Shown here: positions 1-12,100 of the stretch, piece after piece
Numbering within the stretch: position 1 is the stretch's first letter
Layout: every line of letters begins with the position of its first letter
Source of the DNA: Struthio camelus
Taxonomy: Eukaryota; Chordata; Aves; Struthioniformes; Struthionidae
Direction of reading: 5' to 3'
Length of the DNA stretch: 64,000 bases
Assembly (NCBI RefSeq): GCF_040807025.1
Contig: NC_090945.1
Location: 72,675,088 to 72,739,087, forward strand
Program-made: the position numbers and the translations under genes
Notes under the pieces: model-generated
Databases searched by the model: none
The model's input: the letters and a program-made list of their open reading frames with translations, nothing else
Told to the model about the DNA's origin: nothing

Positions 1-1849
1 AGAAGAAAAAAATCCAATGTAAGCAAAAAGCTTTAAGGTGTTTCAACACTTACTCTGTGAGAACGTAAAAGCAGTAAGATACAGGTGCAAAAGCAATTGT
101 ATCCCAGTAAGCACAAAGTTACTACTAAAATTTCTTCTAGTTCAGGTGAAATTTAGAATTCAATATAAAATAACACTTCCTGTAAAAGTACTAATGGGAA
201 ACATAATATGCTTTTCTTGGCTGACAGAGCAGAAAAGAAACTTAGAGGACTTACTCTTGCTTTTTCTTGAAAGCTGGATTGTGAGAAGAAAGGGATGAAT
301 GTTGAATATATTGATTGAGATATCTGGTAACCTGTGAATACAGCTCAATGTATAGAACAATACGCCTTTTTTGCTTATCTTCCACCAAAAGTTTAATATT
401 TGCTCTCTTATTTCCTTAATAAAGGTGAGAGTTACACCTTAAAAAGTTTCCGAATGAAATAATGTATTCGGTCTCTGTGTCTTTTGGTCATCAACTATAA
501 TCCACTACTCAGGATCTGACTACATTGTACTGATGCAATTGCATTATAGCACCAGGTGGGAGGATCATTTTTCACTAAGAAAAAAGAAAGAACTACTCTA
601 AAGCACAAGTACAGTGAAGTGCTGAGCACAACAAATAAGTAGCCATCCTTTGAAGCCTTTCTCTTTTAATGATTACACTCCCTATTTAAATGCGTATGCT
701 GTACTTATTAGGAAAGACACTGTCGTTCAACAATTTTCTAATTTACAATACTTATTCCTTCCCCTTACCAGACAGTCCATTTCCAATACACTATTTTAGA
801 AAGGCAAATATTAGCAATAAGGTGTATTTGATAATGGAGCTATGTTATGCTGTTTATAAAATCACAGCACAAACATTCTGGAGCATTTTGTAAAGCTGTG
901 TTATTATTACCTGATGGTTTCTCAACAGTTTATTATTACACACAATATATATAAAAATTACTACTGTTATTACTACAAAAAGGACAATGAAAGCTCAACA
1001 TATAATTTCTGGAAAACACACTAAAAAGTTTTCTCATGATTTGGTCAGTTTGTCACAAATGCTAAATGAAGCTTTATACAAACATTTTCTTGACAGTAAC
1101 TTTTCAGTACCTTGGCCCATGTTACATTAAAGAAATTTCCGGTAGTTACAGGACTCAGTAAATGCTAGAAAACTGTTAAGGAAAATTACTAAAATTAGTT
1201 TTATCTGTTTTCACATTTCACCTTCTTTGAAATGGAAGAATAAGACATATAGTTACAAAATGCATATTTAATAGTTATAAAAACTTAAAAGCATGTAAAA
1301 GTCTTTTAATATTAAAGGACATAAGTAAAAAATCGCCAGTTCTTGTCAGTAAAATAACTATTTACCTTTTTATTTAGATATATTCTATACAAACTACGTT
1401 AAAATAATAGCTTTAATGTTACACATTCATGCATTTAAATTAGAAAATGCCCAAAGCAGAACTGACAGTCATGTTCCCTTATGTACTTTTTTTAGTTACA
1501 TGCTTTATAGTAGCTTTCCTGCCTCAGCAAAAGTTTGGAGAGCCTCCCTGTCTTTTCCTTAGAAAGTAAAATGACAGCTGCAAAATAGTAACGTGCCTTT
1601 CTGAATATTACTATTGATTCCCAGAGAGAAAAACACAAAAAAAGATGAGTGTCTTTCAGCCGTGTGATTCTGCTGTACTGCCATGGCCTAATGCCGTTCA
1701 GCAATACCCCTTTGTTCTGAAAGCATAAACATAGTACAGTAACTAGAAACTTAATAGTGGAAAAGATGATGCTGCTCTAAAAATATCTGGGCTAAAGAAC
1801 TTCAGGAGGTGCTGTAGGTCCTCAGCCTTTTGGTTTGTTTGATGTTCAG

Positions 1850-4240
1850 ACACTAACACTTAGGTCTTACTTTAATGAACGGTGCATTACTAGTATTATC
1901 TGAACTGCACAGCAAGCTTGTGTACCAAGAGATAAGGTCTGTTAGATCTGGGAAGATATCAGAGTAGAAAACAATGCAGGAGTGTCCTAAGAGAGCTGTT
2001 TTGATTTTGAGGTTCTGCAACAGCTCAGTGACCTGTTTTTTTCTTTTTACCTCAATGCAGCTTCCACCTGAAAGTCCACCTGAAAGCAAAGCCACCTCAA
2101 GAGTGTGGGAAGTTCAGTCACTGTGTGCAAACGATCAAATACTATGACTTAAGGTATCTTACACTGAAAATGCTCCATAGATACTAGTTTTCTATCTGAA
2201 AGTTTGCTAAAACATCCTTCATAGTATCTGAGGTACAAGCACTTACAATCACAGAACCAAGGAGAACCCCTGCCCAAAATCCTGTAATGGGTTTAGTAGG
2301 ATGCAGTCATATCATCTTGTGCTAGATTTTGCTCTATCTCCCCGGGTACACATTTCAACTGTACCATAGTTCAGATGTGGTTTTGATGGCGTTATGACGA
2401 AATGCTGCAGGAAATGAAGCTGATAATTCAGGTGATAAATCCTCCCAGGGCAATACAAGCCCAGTACGCTGGCATGCTATTGAAAGAAACTCGACTAACC
2501 TAGCTGTTCGGTCAGATAAAATAAAATAAAGGTCTGCTTAGTTTTCAGTCATGGCAGTTCTTTTATGTTTTGTACTTTGCATGTACTTGAGCAGGAGGAG
2601 TTCAGCAGCGTGCAGGTCGGACACACTTGCATCTTTCCTGTCCATATATGACCATTACCAACTGGCTTCACTGAACCTAAATCACAGATGATGAACTTTC
2701 TGGTTCATCACGTACCCATTGCCAAATTTCTTTAAAAGGTCAAATGTGGATGCTGTCAGCTAAATTTCTATGGGCATCAAACATGGCATCAATGGCAGTG
2801 GCCTGCCATAGTCGATCCAGATCATGAAAGAAGGAATAGCAAGAGGGAGGGAGGGCCGTCAGCATACGCAGAACATCTAGAACCACCTGTTACCGTAACA
2901 GCACTAGATATTGCTTCTTCAACTACATGTAGGTACGGAAGTCAGTCCTGTTGTTTGCTTTTGAAGGTGAAAGACTCAAAAGTCACTCGAAGGAGGATTT
3001 AAGAGCTGCTCAGTCAAATTAATCATCTGACCTCAAAGCTGGGATCAGATAATAATGTTTAATGAACATACTGATTGAATTCCAAGCAGCTGCTGTACGT
3101 ATTTCCAAATTAGCACTGGAGAGTTGTGCCCTGCTGTGCTCTTACACTAGCTGGACTATCATATTAAACATTATACGCTATCTGAATGCAATCAGAAATC
3201 CACTCATAAATTGATACTGTTGGCCTCTTGCATTTGCTAAATCTTAAGGTTGTACTACAAACACTTAAAAGAGCTTCCAAGGTACATAAATTCATTGCAA
3301 CAGATGCATGGGATTTTTAAAAATACTGGTAAATATTGGCATTAATTATCTCTGAACGTAGGTAGGTCTTACTAGCTTTTTGCCTTCATGAAAAATTCCA
3401 AATAACGGTCTGTAAGGGAGTATGGCTCCATCTGAAATGATTACCACTAAACCGGTAGTTTTAAAGAAGAGGGTAACCTCAATCTGATAGTCATCATAGC
3501 AGTAAATTAGAGCTCCAGTCTCTTGGAAGTGGAAACTCCAGTTTCAGTCCTCTGACGAATCTATTAATTCTCTAATTAAAAAACAACAAAAAACAAAAAC
3601 AAAAACAAAAAAAACACCACAGAGGTCTTTTTCTACTGGAGAGCCGTGTCAGTATGGCTACCATGCATGGACTTGTAATGATTATAATTAGTGGCATAGA
3701 CTCCTCTTGTTTATTACACTACTTCCAGGATCATTCAGAAGGAAAAATACACTAACTTGCAAAGTATAATACTTCTTTGTCTGCAGACTGGAAGATGTTG
3801 ATGCTTTCCAGGAGCAGTAAACTGTCATTCTCCCAAGCTGTCAAGTAACTTGCAACAAACTCTGACACAAAAATTTGTTGTGAATCTTTTTAACGCATAC
3901 AGAATCCAAACTGCCCTTAGCAGTTTGAAAGAGAAAAAAGATGGAGCTGCATTCATAACTAGGTCAAGACCAATGTAGGTCTATACTGAAAAAACGTGCA
4001 GGTAACGCAGGAGTTTCCAATTGTAGCATGGCCAGCGTTGCTAGTACACAGAGCACTGCACAGAGACAGCTTCTGCAGGCCTGTTCAGAAGTTGACCTGA
4101 GCTGCAAGATACTCACTCGCCTGCACAAAGGCAGTTAGAACCAGACAGCTGATGAGAGCGGAGGCAGACAGGCAAGAAGACAGTCCCGGCTTGTGGGTGT
4201 GGGACTGGTATTCCAAAGCGCTAGACAGAGACTTCAGATC
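1850..4240 (-). pseudogene. Possible degraded coding relic, family unknown
   Basis: Reading the minus strand from about 4240 down to 1850, roughly eight open stretches of 40 to 80 codons follow one another in changing frames. They have protein-like composition (acidic, aromatic and leucine-rich patches) rather than low-complexity shadows. Examples inside single stretches are IYCYDDYQIEVTLFF near 3480 and FHDLDRLWQATAIDAM near 2800. No intron structure is apparent, which would suit an old retrocopy of a large gene or another inserted element. I recognise no family. Picking the best of three frames makes chance a serious alternative, because AT-rich DNA here gives a stop about every 18 codons. 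It looks broken in many places and cannot be functional as one protein. Confidence 0.25.
3576..3620 (+). repeat. A-rich (CAAAAA)-like simple repeat
   Basis: A run of A tracts separated by single C residues. It could be an A-rich tail of a retrocopied sequence or a plain simple repeat. No target-site duplication was identified. Confidence 0.7.
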
Positions 4241-5262
4241 CTAGTTTGACCGTTTGCGATAGGGAGAAGAGGTTGGAGGCACAGCACAGAATTAGCACCC
4301 ACAGTTGTAGCAGCACTAATGACTACAGGCAGCAGCTGCTGTCATGGCTGATGATATTCTACATTCTTATAAAGCAGAGCAAACATAGCTTTCTATAGAT
4401 TTGTGTCAACCACACGTTATGGCAGTGACAATGGAATATGCAAAATACAAGGGACTGGCATGATCTGCAATGAATGCTAATTAAAAAAGTTTCACCCTAT
4501 AATCATTACTGTAAGAACCATTTTACATCTTAACGTAAAATATTTGCTGTAAAACAAATCCAGTGAAAAGATCATCAAAACCGTATTCATTTTAATTTTA
4601 CTGACAAGACCTTATTCTTCTATATGTGCCTTCCTAAATTTAAAAAAAAAAGAAATAAATTTTTGAAATTTGTTAAAACAACTTTGAGAAGTTTCTCCAT
4701 GAATGTAAATGCATTTTAATCACCTATCTTCAAAGGCCTTTCCATGAGTTGACAACAATCGCGTAGGTATTTTTGATTGCAGTTTTTATTATGAACAAGA
4801 CAAAAATATATATGAAGAAAGAGACTGGACCCAGTGTATCAGACAGTTAAAAGTTTTCACATCTATACTTTTAATATATTCAATATTTTATAAATTCAGA
4901 TATTTTAATCAGGGATTTTTATAAAAGTATACCGATGTAGTTTCTTGGAACCACTACGCAACTTTCCAGAACACCATAGCATCTACTTGAAGAAATTTTA
5001 ACTAGCTTCCAATCACTGCGCTTAAGAGATCACCTTCATGGTATGAAACCACCTTATCTTGGAAGCATTTTGCATTTGGTTAAAACCGTTTAACTTCACA
5101 TAACTTTCTCTACACAACTCTTTCTTTACCTGCTTGTAAGATTTCCAATTTTGTTTTTTTTTTTTTTTTGTTCCTGTGACTTCAGTCTCCTCCAATCTAG
5201 TACAATTTGTGGATTCAATGAATGGACAGTCTTTTATACAATAATGAAAACAACTGGCACGA

Positions 5263-5268
5263 TTTATT
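5263..5268 (-). terminator. Candidate LYAR poly(A) signal
   Basis: TTTATT on the plus strand is AATAAA on the minus strand, about 740 bases beyond the LYAR stop. It is the first canonical hexamer I found after the stop codon. A variant ATTAAA lies nearer at 5459-5464. The 3' end of the transcript is therefore uncertain within about 200 bases. Confidence 0.4.
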
Positions 5269-6001
5269 GTATTTAAGATGTTGTTTTAAAGCCATTTGTT
5301 TGGTCCGTCATTTTTTAGTCCATGTGACATCACTTATATTGAATTCAGCTGCATTACTAATTGAAACAGTAAAGTAGCTTTGCATATACAGTTAGGTCAG
5401 TCACTAAAGCAAATGTTCATTGAATGGGCAATATTATATACATGAACTTGAAAGATACTTTAATAACACATTTTAAAATACAAATTTAACAGGTTATAAA
5501 AACCTGCATATACAAGCTATGGTGTATAAAAGAGATATCAGTGATTTCATCTCTAATTGTAACATAAAACGTTTTTTTCATGGTGAGTTTTTGAACATGA
5601 AAATTATATTTGCCCTTACAATAGTTTCTGCAAAAATGCTATACAAACCCGGTTTTGATAAACATTCTTACCCATAAATTATATCCATCGGGGAAGAATT
5701 TCAATACAGTAGGCAGCAATTATTTTCATTGCCTCTTGAAAGTTGTATAAAAAATAGACATTTTCCATAAAATCAAAAAATAAAATATCTGAAAACAAAA
5801 ATGCAGCACATCCCAAGTATTCTGTGATAAATTTTTTAAAAAGAGGAGGAATCCAGGAAAGTCTTAGAAGTTAAATTCTGCTCTCACATACACAAACAAT
5901 TTAAATTGAGACCAATGAACATAGTGTTTGCATACCTTGACAGAAGAATTAGATTCAGTCTGCAAGTCTAAAATGCAAATGTTATGGAAGTTTGAAAACT
6001 C

Positions 6002-6136
6002 TTACTTCAGGAGTTTAACTTTGTCCTTTAAAACTCTAAATTTGGGATTGTTACTGACTTTCTTATTAAATATGACTAGAATATCCTCTTCTGATCTGTG
6101 ATGTTCACCAGCTACTGCATAATACTGAGCTATAAC
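6002..6136 (-). CDS. LYAR exon 9 (last coding exon)
   Basis: Encodes 44 residues from VIAQYYAVAGEHHRSEED to the terminal KLLK and a TAA stop. The acceptor is TTTGTGCAG, phase 0. This is among the most conserved parts of LYAR. Confidence 0.97.
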   Translation of the reverse strand, partial: VIAQYYAVAGEHHRSEEDILVIFNKKVSNNPKFRVLKDKVKLLK

Positions 6137-9100
6137 CTGCACAAACAGAAAGGAACAGTTTTGAGTTAACAAAGATGATTCAATTTTAGCCAACAATACA
6201 TTCACATCACTGAATTAACAGTGGCAAGGAAGCTATTATGATATTAATCCTTGCAGAATTAGCACTGAATTTCCTCTGTATCCTGGTGAGGTCTAAAGAA
6301 CATGTCCAGTTGCCGTACTATCAACTGCTCTTCTGTTAAATAACATTAAGCTTTTTTGTTTATATGGGAAAGGATTTTACAAAGATAAGCATTGTAAAAA
6401 AAAAAAAAAATTACCAGACTAAAGTGGATTAAAAAAGGAATATAGTACTGTACCTTTTTTCTTAATTTTTTAATTGAAATTTCGTTGTCTGGAGCCTGTT
6501 TCAGAACAGCTTTGATGGTTCCTTTCCAGTTGAATTTTCCTACAACACAATTAGGCACATAACAGCATTAATAATATTTGATATCTCCAGGGCTCCTTCC
6601 CTAGTAGGAACTGACTTTCAAACTAATTTTAGAACCAGCTCAGCTGTCAGGATAGTTCATTGCTGTCTTTCTGACCCTGCAACAGCAGAATGTCTTCAGC
6701 GTAAAGGCAGGTAGGTTGTTTCTGAAAATTACTAATAGGATAGCCACGAAGAACCCTTAATGTACTACTTGAACAACTAGGCTCAGGATGGCAACAGTAG
6801 CCAGAATAGCAGAAGCAACATACGAGGGAAGTAATTCAGCAACAAGTATACCTGTAGCATAGGCTACTTTCTCTGGAGAAGATGTTATGTATGTTATGAC
6901 TGAGGCATAATTTATTGCATGGCCTGCTGCAAAAATTGCGTATTTACATACTGCATACATAACATTTGCCTTTTGGCAAAATAATAATGAAATAATTTGA
7001 TAGGTTCATGACTGTCCAGAATTCTCCTTTAAGAATACCTTTATCTGTTCCCACGCTTTCACTGGCATTGGTGTTTTCTTCTGTTCCTACATCTCCTGAA
7101 ACATTTTCCTTTTTCATTTTCTTAGCTGTGATACGAGGTTCCTCTAGCAATGAAACAGTATAAAAAAAAACATACACAAAGAAATGAGAAAACTTAGACG
7201 AAAACTTCAAATGTGACCGAAAAAGTTTCTGTTCTTGTAACAGGAGGTTGCATTTGCTCAGAGGTTCAGATTTTGTAAAAGGTAAGGACTGCGCAAGCAC
7301 AGTGTTAAAAAAATTTATATGTAATTTATGTATTACTTAAAATATTCTCCTAATGTAGGCTGCTGAGCTTTAAAGGCATTACAACAAGTCCTCTCTTGAA
7401 AACAAGCAATAATATGAGTATAATGATTAAGATACATACCTTCTGCATGTTTACGTTTGCGTTTCTTTACATTTGTTTCTTCTTCCGTTTCACTTTGATG
7501 GCCATTTCCATTTATTTCAAATTCATTCTCTATGCTTTCCTTTCCTTTTTTGGACTTTTTATTCTTTTTTGTTTCTGAGCTTGCTAGCTGGTTTTCTAAT
7601 TTCAGTTCTTTTTTCTCCTTCTTTTTGTTCTTTTGTCTCTCTTCTTTTCTTTCTCTCTTATTTTTTTTCCTCTCAGTTTTATCATCTGTAATTCCATTTT
7701 CTTCTCCGATTGTTTTTTTCCCACTTTCTGCAGACTGGCCTTCTTCCTTCTGTTGTGGCTTGTCTTGTTTTTTTTCACTTGAAATCTTTTGTTGAAAGAC
7801 AGGTTGTTACAATTTTACATGCCTTTTTGACAGAGCACCTTTTCTCTACTATACGATTCATGAAGAATACTAATATCCTGAAATCAAGCAAGTTTGTTTC
7901 TCACGGTGACCCCAGTTATGTGGGAAATAGCAATAAACAGTGTGGCTGATAAGTCTTTTAATTTAACAGCCTAAATGCTAATTACCGTAACATCACAAGA
8001 GAAATGTTATTTTACAACAGATATCATTTCTTGTTCTACTTAATTTTGTTTTTCGGTATATCACAATACATCTTATATTATATATCAATACATTAAATAA
8101 ATCACTTAGACGTTTACATCCACTATTCACAGGATGTTTAAGCACAGCATCAGAATTTCCAGGAACACAAGATTTATGTGAAAACCAAAAAAACCGAATA
8201 ATGTGAGACAGAGCATGAGGTACGCTTCCTAAATTAAAATAACGCAGTTATCAGGCAAAGACACCTCTCTGAATGACCACTGTTAACCACAACATCAGAA
8301 CACAAGCAATGGGGAATGTGCAGATCAAATAAATGTTTATTTTTTTTAATATGGATTTGCTGAATTTAATTAAGAGGAGATAACTCTTTTTGATTTACGC
8401 AGACAAAACGCAGCGTATCACAGGAAAATACGGCAGCCATGCCCAAACATACAGGACTCGAGTAACAACGTTATTTTTGTCCTGCAATTTGCTGCCTTGG
8501 GATACGTCTGAGACTACAAAGTCTATTAATGCCTGATGTCAGCAAAGGCAGTGCTGGTACTTTCAGTTGTACTTTTCTCACCTTAACATGTTTGGATTTA
8601 TTCCTGGGCTTATAATAATTTACTTGAAGAAGAATTAATACATGAACAAACATTTTTATCTTTGAATTACTAAATCTGAATGTTAACGTGGATGTTTGGA
8701 AAGAGAATACATGCTTATATAAGCAACTTAATACTGACATGTTTTTCATGGCAGTGATCTCAATTCAATTTAAATTATATTTAAAAATTGTGCTTTAGAA
8801 TACATACAACACTTCAAACCTTGTATTACAAAGCGTATATATACTCGTAAAAGTGGATTGAAAATGATCTGAGCAAGAAAGTTGACACATATTAAGTGAA
8901 TGTTGTATTCTACAGAAAATTTAAATTGTTTACCTGTACTTACGTAATTGTTCAGATTCAAGATTTATTAAAAAGAATCAGTTTAAATTGAGATTGAGCT
9001 GTTTATGGCTTTATTGAATTTGTAGCAACTCCATATTAATATTCTAGCAAGAAAATATAGCTGAAATTCAGTGCCCACAGTTTATTATTCATATCCTTAA

Positions 9101-12100
9101 AAAAACATATTTCTTCCCTTCCTGTCCATGTATATGGATTCTCCAAAAAAGCTACAAACAACAGACTTAATTAAAATCTTTGTCAGAATCATAAAATTAG
9201 GAACAGCATGATTAGCAAGGGATTTGTATCTAAGTTATGCCTGCACTCTTCTTCAGGGGATGACTGGGGGAGGAGGGGCAGTGTCTTTACATCAGCAGAG
9301 AAGTAAGGTTCTGTAACAGCTTTCCAGTAGCAGTAATAGATGTAACAACAACCAAAACAACCCAACAAAACTATAAAAACTTACTAAGATAATTCTGAAA
9401 TAGCGAGGAAGTAGACACAGAGAAAGAGGTCAGCGGGAATGCAGAATCTGGAAACAGCAGTGGGAGGAATTTACACCACAAACTGGAGGACCCTGTCTCT
9501 CTCCACTAACTCTATAAAAGGCTAGCTAAATTAGGTGCTGTTAATTTCCTACTCCGATTACATACTGATTTGAGACCAATACAGGTCTGAAAATAGGTTG
9601 TTTTATTCCTTCTTAGTGTATGGTAAAAGACTGGAATCAAAGATGATTAACAAAAGCATTATTTTTTTCTTTTCCTTATGTATTAGTAGCATAGGGCAAA
9701 GTTATATTAGCTTTCTGATTAGTATAATCTTGTCACTGTGTCCATGCTTTATCATAACCTGCCCAGTATGCACAGCTACTTCAGCAACAATATGCTCCTC
9801 AATTTTATAATTCAGTCTGGGTATATTACAGTGTAACACATGAAAAACAATCCGTTGTAACAAGGAGAGACAATGCTTCTGCTAAGAATTCCAAAAGGAG
9901 ACTGAAAGGTTCTCCTAGCATTTTTCACTGCATTTTTTGGTAAGATTTCGTACGTCTAACCTAACTTACATTTCTGGTTGCTTCGGAAAAAATGTCCCAC
10001 ACCTGGTCTTGCAAAGTGCCGTCAGTGATTCTCAAACTGTTCTTCATCCAATTCTGTGCAGGAAAAAAACAACAGTAGTTTACAGGGTGTATTTCCTATT
10101 TTATCTTGATTACCATATATGTGATTCTTAGCAAAATCTGGAAAGTAATCATTTCTTCTGATGAAGATACGATTAGATGTTTACTCCCTATGAATCCCTT
10201 AGACTTCTATGCTAAATTGTTTAGCACAGTGCCTGCATGTCGTTATCAGCCAATGGCATACCTCTCAATTGGCTCGCCAGGAGTAATCCAAAACAGTCAA
10301 TATAAAAAAAATAAATTATCCTCAAATTTTTGAATAAGGCTGGCTACATTAATCTCCTTCTAAACCTTTTGACTGTTTCTGTTAGTTAAAATACTAAGGA
10401 TTATATTTGTTTATTATTACTTACTTATTTTTTATTGGACAAGTGATCGTGCGCCTAAATTAATAGTTTATTACAGAAAAGTAAAATTTAAACAAGTCTC
10501 TGACTGTAAACATTTGAAAGTTGGGGCTATTGCAGGACTTCCCACTGTAAATGAAAACACAGCAGCAAATTTCTATTTACAGTATGCTCACACTATCATC
10601 GCTAGACCAACTTTCAGAAATGCAGAGTTCTAAATAAAACCTAACGTGAAGATTTTTGCACTGGAACCAGCAGCCTGGGAAAACTATGCTACTGAAGTGG
10701 AACAATTCTCTACAAAACTGTTAATCCTCCACTGCAACGTGTCTTATCAAAAAGAAAAAATTTTCTCGACAACACCATTTCCTTTGCTTAGAACATTAAT
10801 TTTGTAAAAAACTATTCTAACCTTCACTCTCTAGCAGCATTTCACCGCAGCGCTAGTATGTTCTATTTGGATGATCTGGAAGCAATCATGGTCTTCTCTC
10901 AGCCTCACAGTCTGAGGCACAGAACAGAAAAAAAATAGGTTCACTTGTCAGTAATTCTTTATCCATACCACATAAAACATTTGGAATCTGCTGTGGCCGT
11001 GAAGCAAAAATTCAGTGAAGTATCTTCTGCGGGAGACTCAGTCAGAAGGCTGAGCAACAAGACGACTCCCACAGGAACAGTATTTTGCCTTTACAAGGCA
11101 GAAACAAAAGCACAAATATAAGAATTCTTTTAAAGCATGTCTAAGAATTTGGACACCCAATAAAAATAGCAAATAGAAAAAAATGGTATTAAAAAAAGAA
11201 CGAGCTTGCAAACAAAGATTATGCTCGCATGGCTCCAAGTCTGACGACCAACTCTGTGAGTCTCTTGCTCATTACCTAATGAAAATTGCGTACGCTAAGG
11301 CCTTTTATGCAAAGAAAAATATTTTACAAACACTGCCTATTTGCAGCATGGCTATTACACATCCATTTACAGATGCTCTGGTAAGCAGTTTGTACAATCT
11401 ATTAGCAAGAGCATGGCACTTGCTAAGAAAGTCTGTTTTTAAGTTCACTGCCTGGATCACTAAAAAGCTCTCTTAAAACATACCTGAAATTTTACTTTTT
11501 TTCTTGGAATATTATCAAAGACACGCATTTGCTCCAAAACGTTCCGCACTTTAGGGCTAATGTTGGGCTTCTTCATTACTTCATGAATTTTCTGAATGAA
11601 GAAAATCAAAATTAAATCACGGAAGATGCCTAATGATCAAATGATGTATGCAAGGTGTACAAGTCAGACACACGTAGGACAGAAATCACCTAGTACCAAA
11701 GACTTTATAGCCTGCTGAAAGTGTACAATAAGCATAAGAAAAACACTGAATTTTAGTTTTATCGTAAGAGCATGGAAGTGTCAAAGTTATCTGTACAAAC
11801 ATTTACAAATATACTCAGTGAAGGAAAGAGGACTGCTCCTCAATGCTTGCTGATACACAAGTTGCAATCTAAATAAAAACATTTTTAATATTTAAAAGTA
11901 TCACATCCAGGAATTTCACACTGTGAAAAGGACAGTACTAGTAACAGGAAAAGACACTCAACTGACTGGCTCTTGTTGTGAAAAGCAGGCTGTCTTCGAG
12001 GACAATTTGAACTGCACTTCTTTTCACAGCCCTGCCAGCTTCAACAGCCATTAATGCCCCTACAGACCGCTCAGGCTTATTTCTATGCTACCTGTGCAAG

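Larger units (their letters stand above)
1..5262. other. Region left of LYAR, no confident gene
   Basis: AT-rich DNA downstream of LYAR. In human the next gene on this side is TMEM128, but I see none of its characteristic peptide segments here, so it probably lies beyond the left edge. The stretch contains an A-rich simple repeat near 3580-3620, a T run near 5154-5169 and, on the minus strand, a chain of coding-like open stretches listed separately. Positions 1-1480 show nothing I can name. Confidence 0.5.

Noticed and set aside
1-6000. TMEM128, expected next to LYAR
   Set aside because: None of its recognisable membrane-segment peptides was found, so it is probably outside the window.
7396-7795. 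Phenylalanine and serine-rich frames on the plus strand
   Set aside because: They are the mirror image of the lysine and glutamate codons of LYAR exon 6 on the minus strand.
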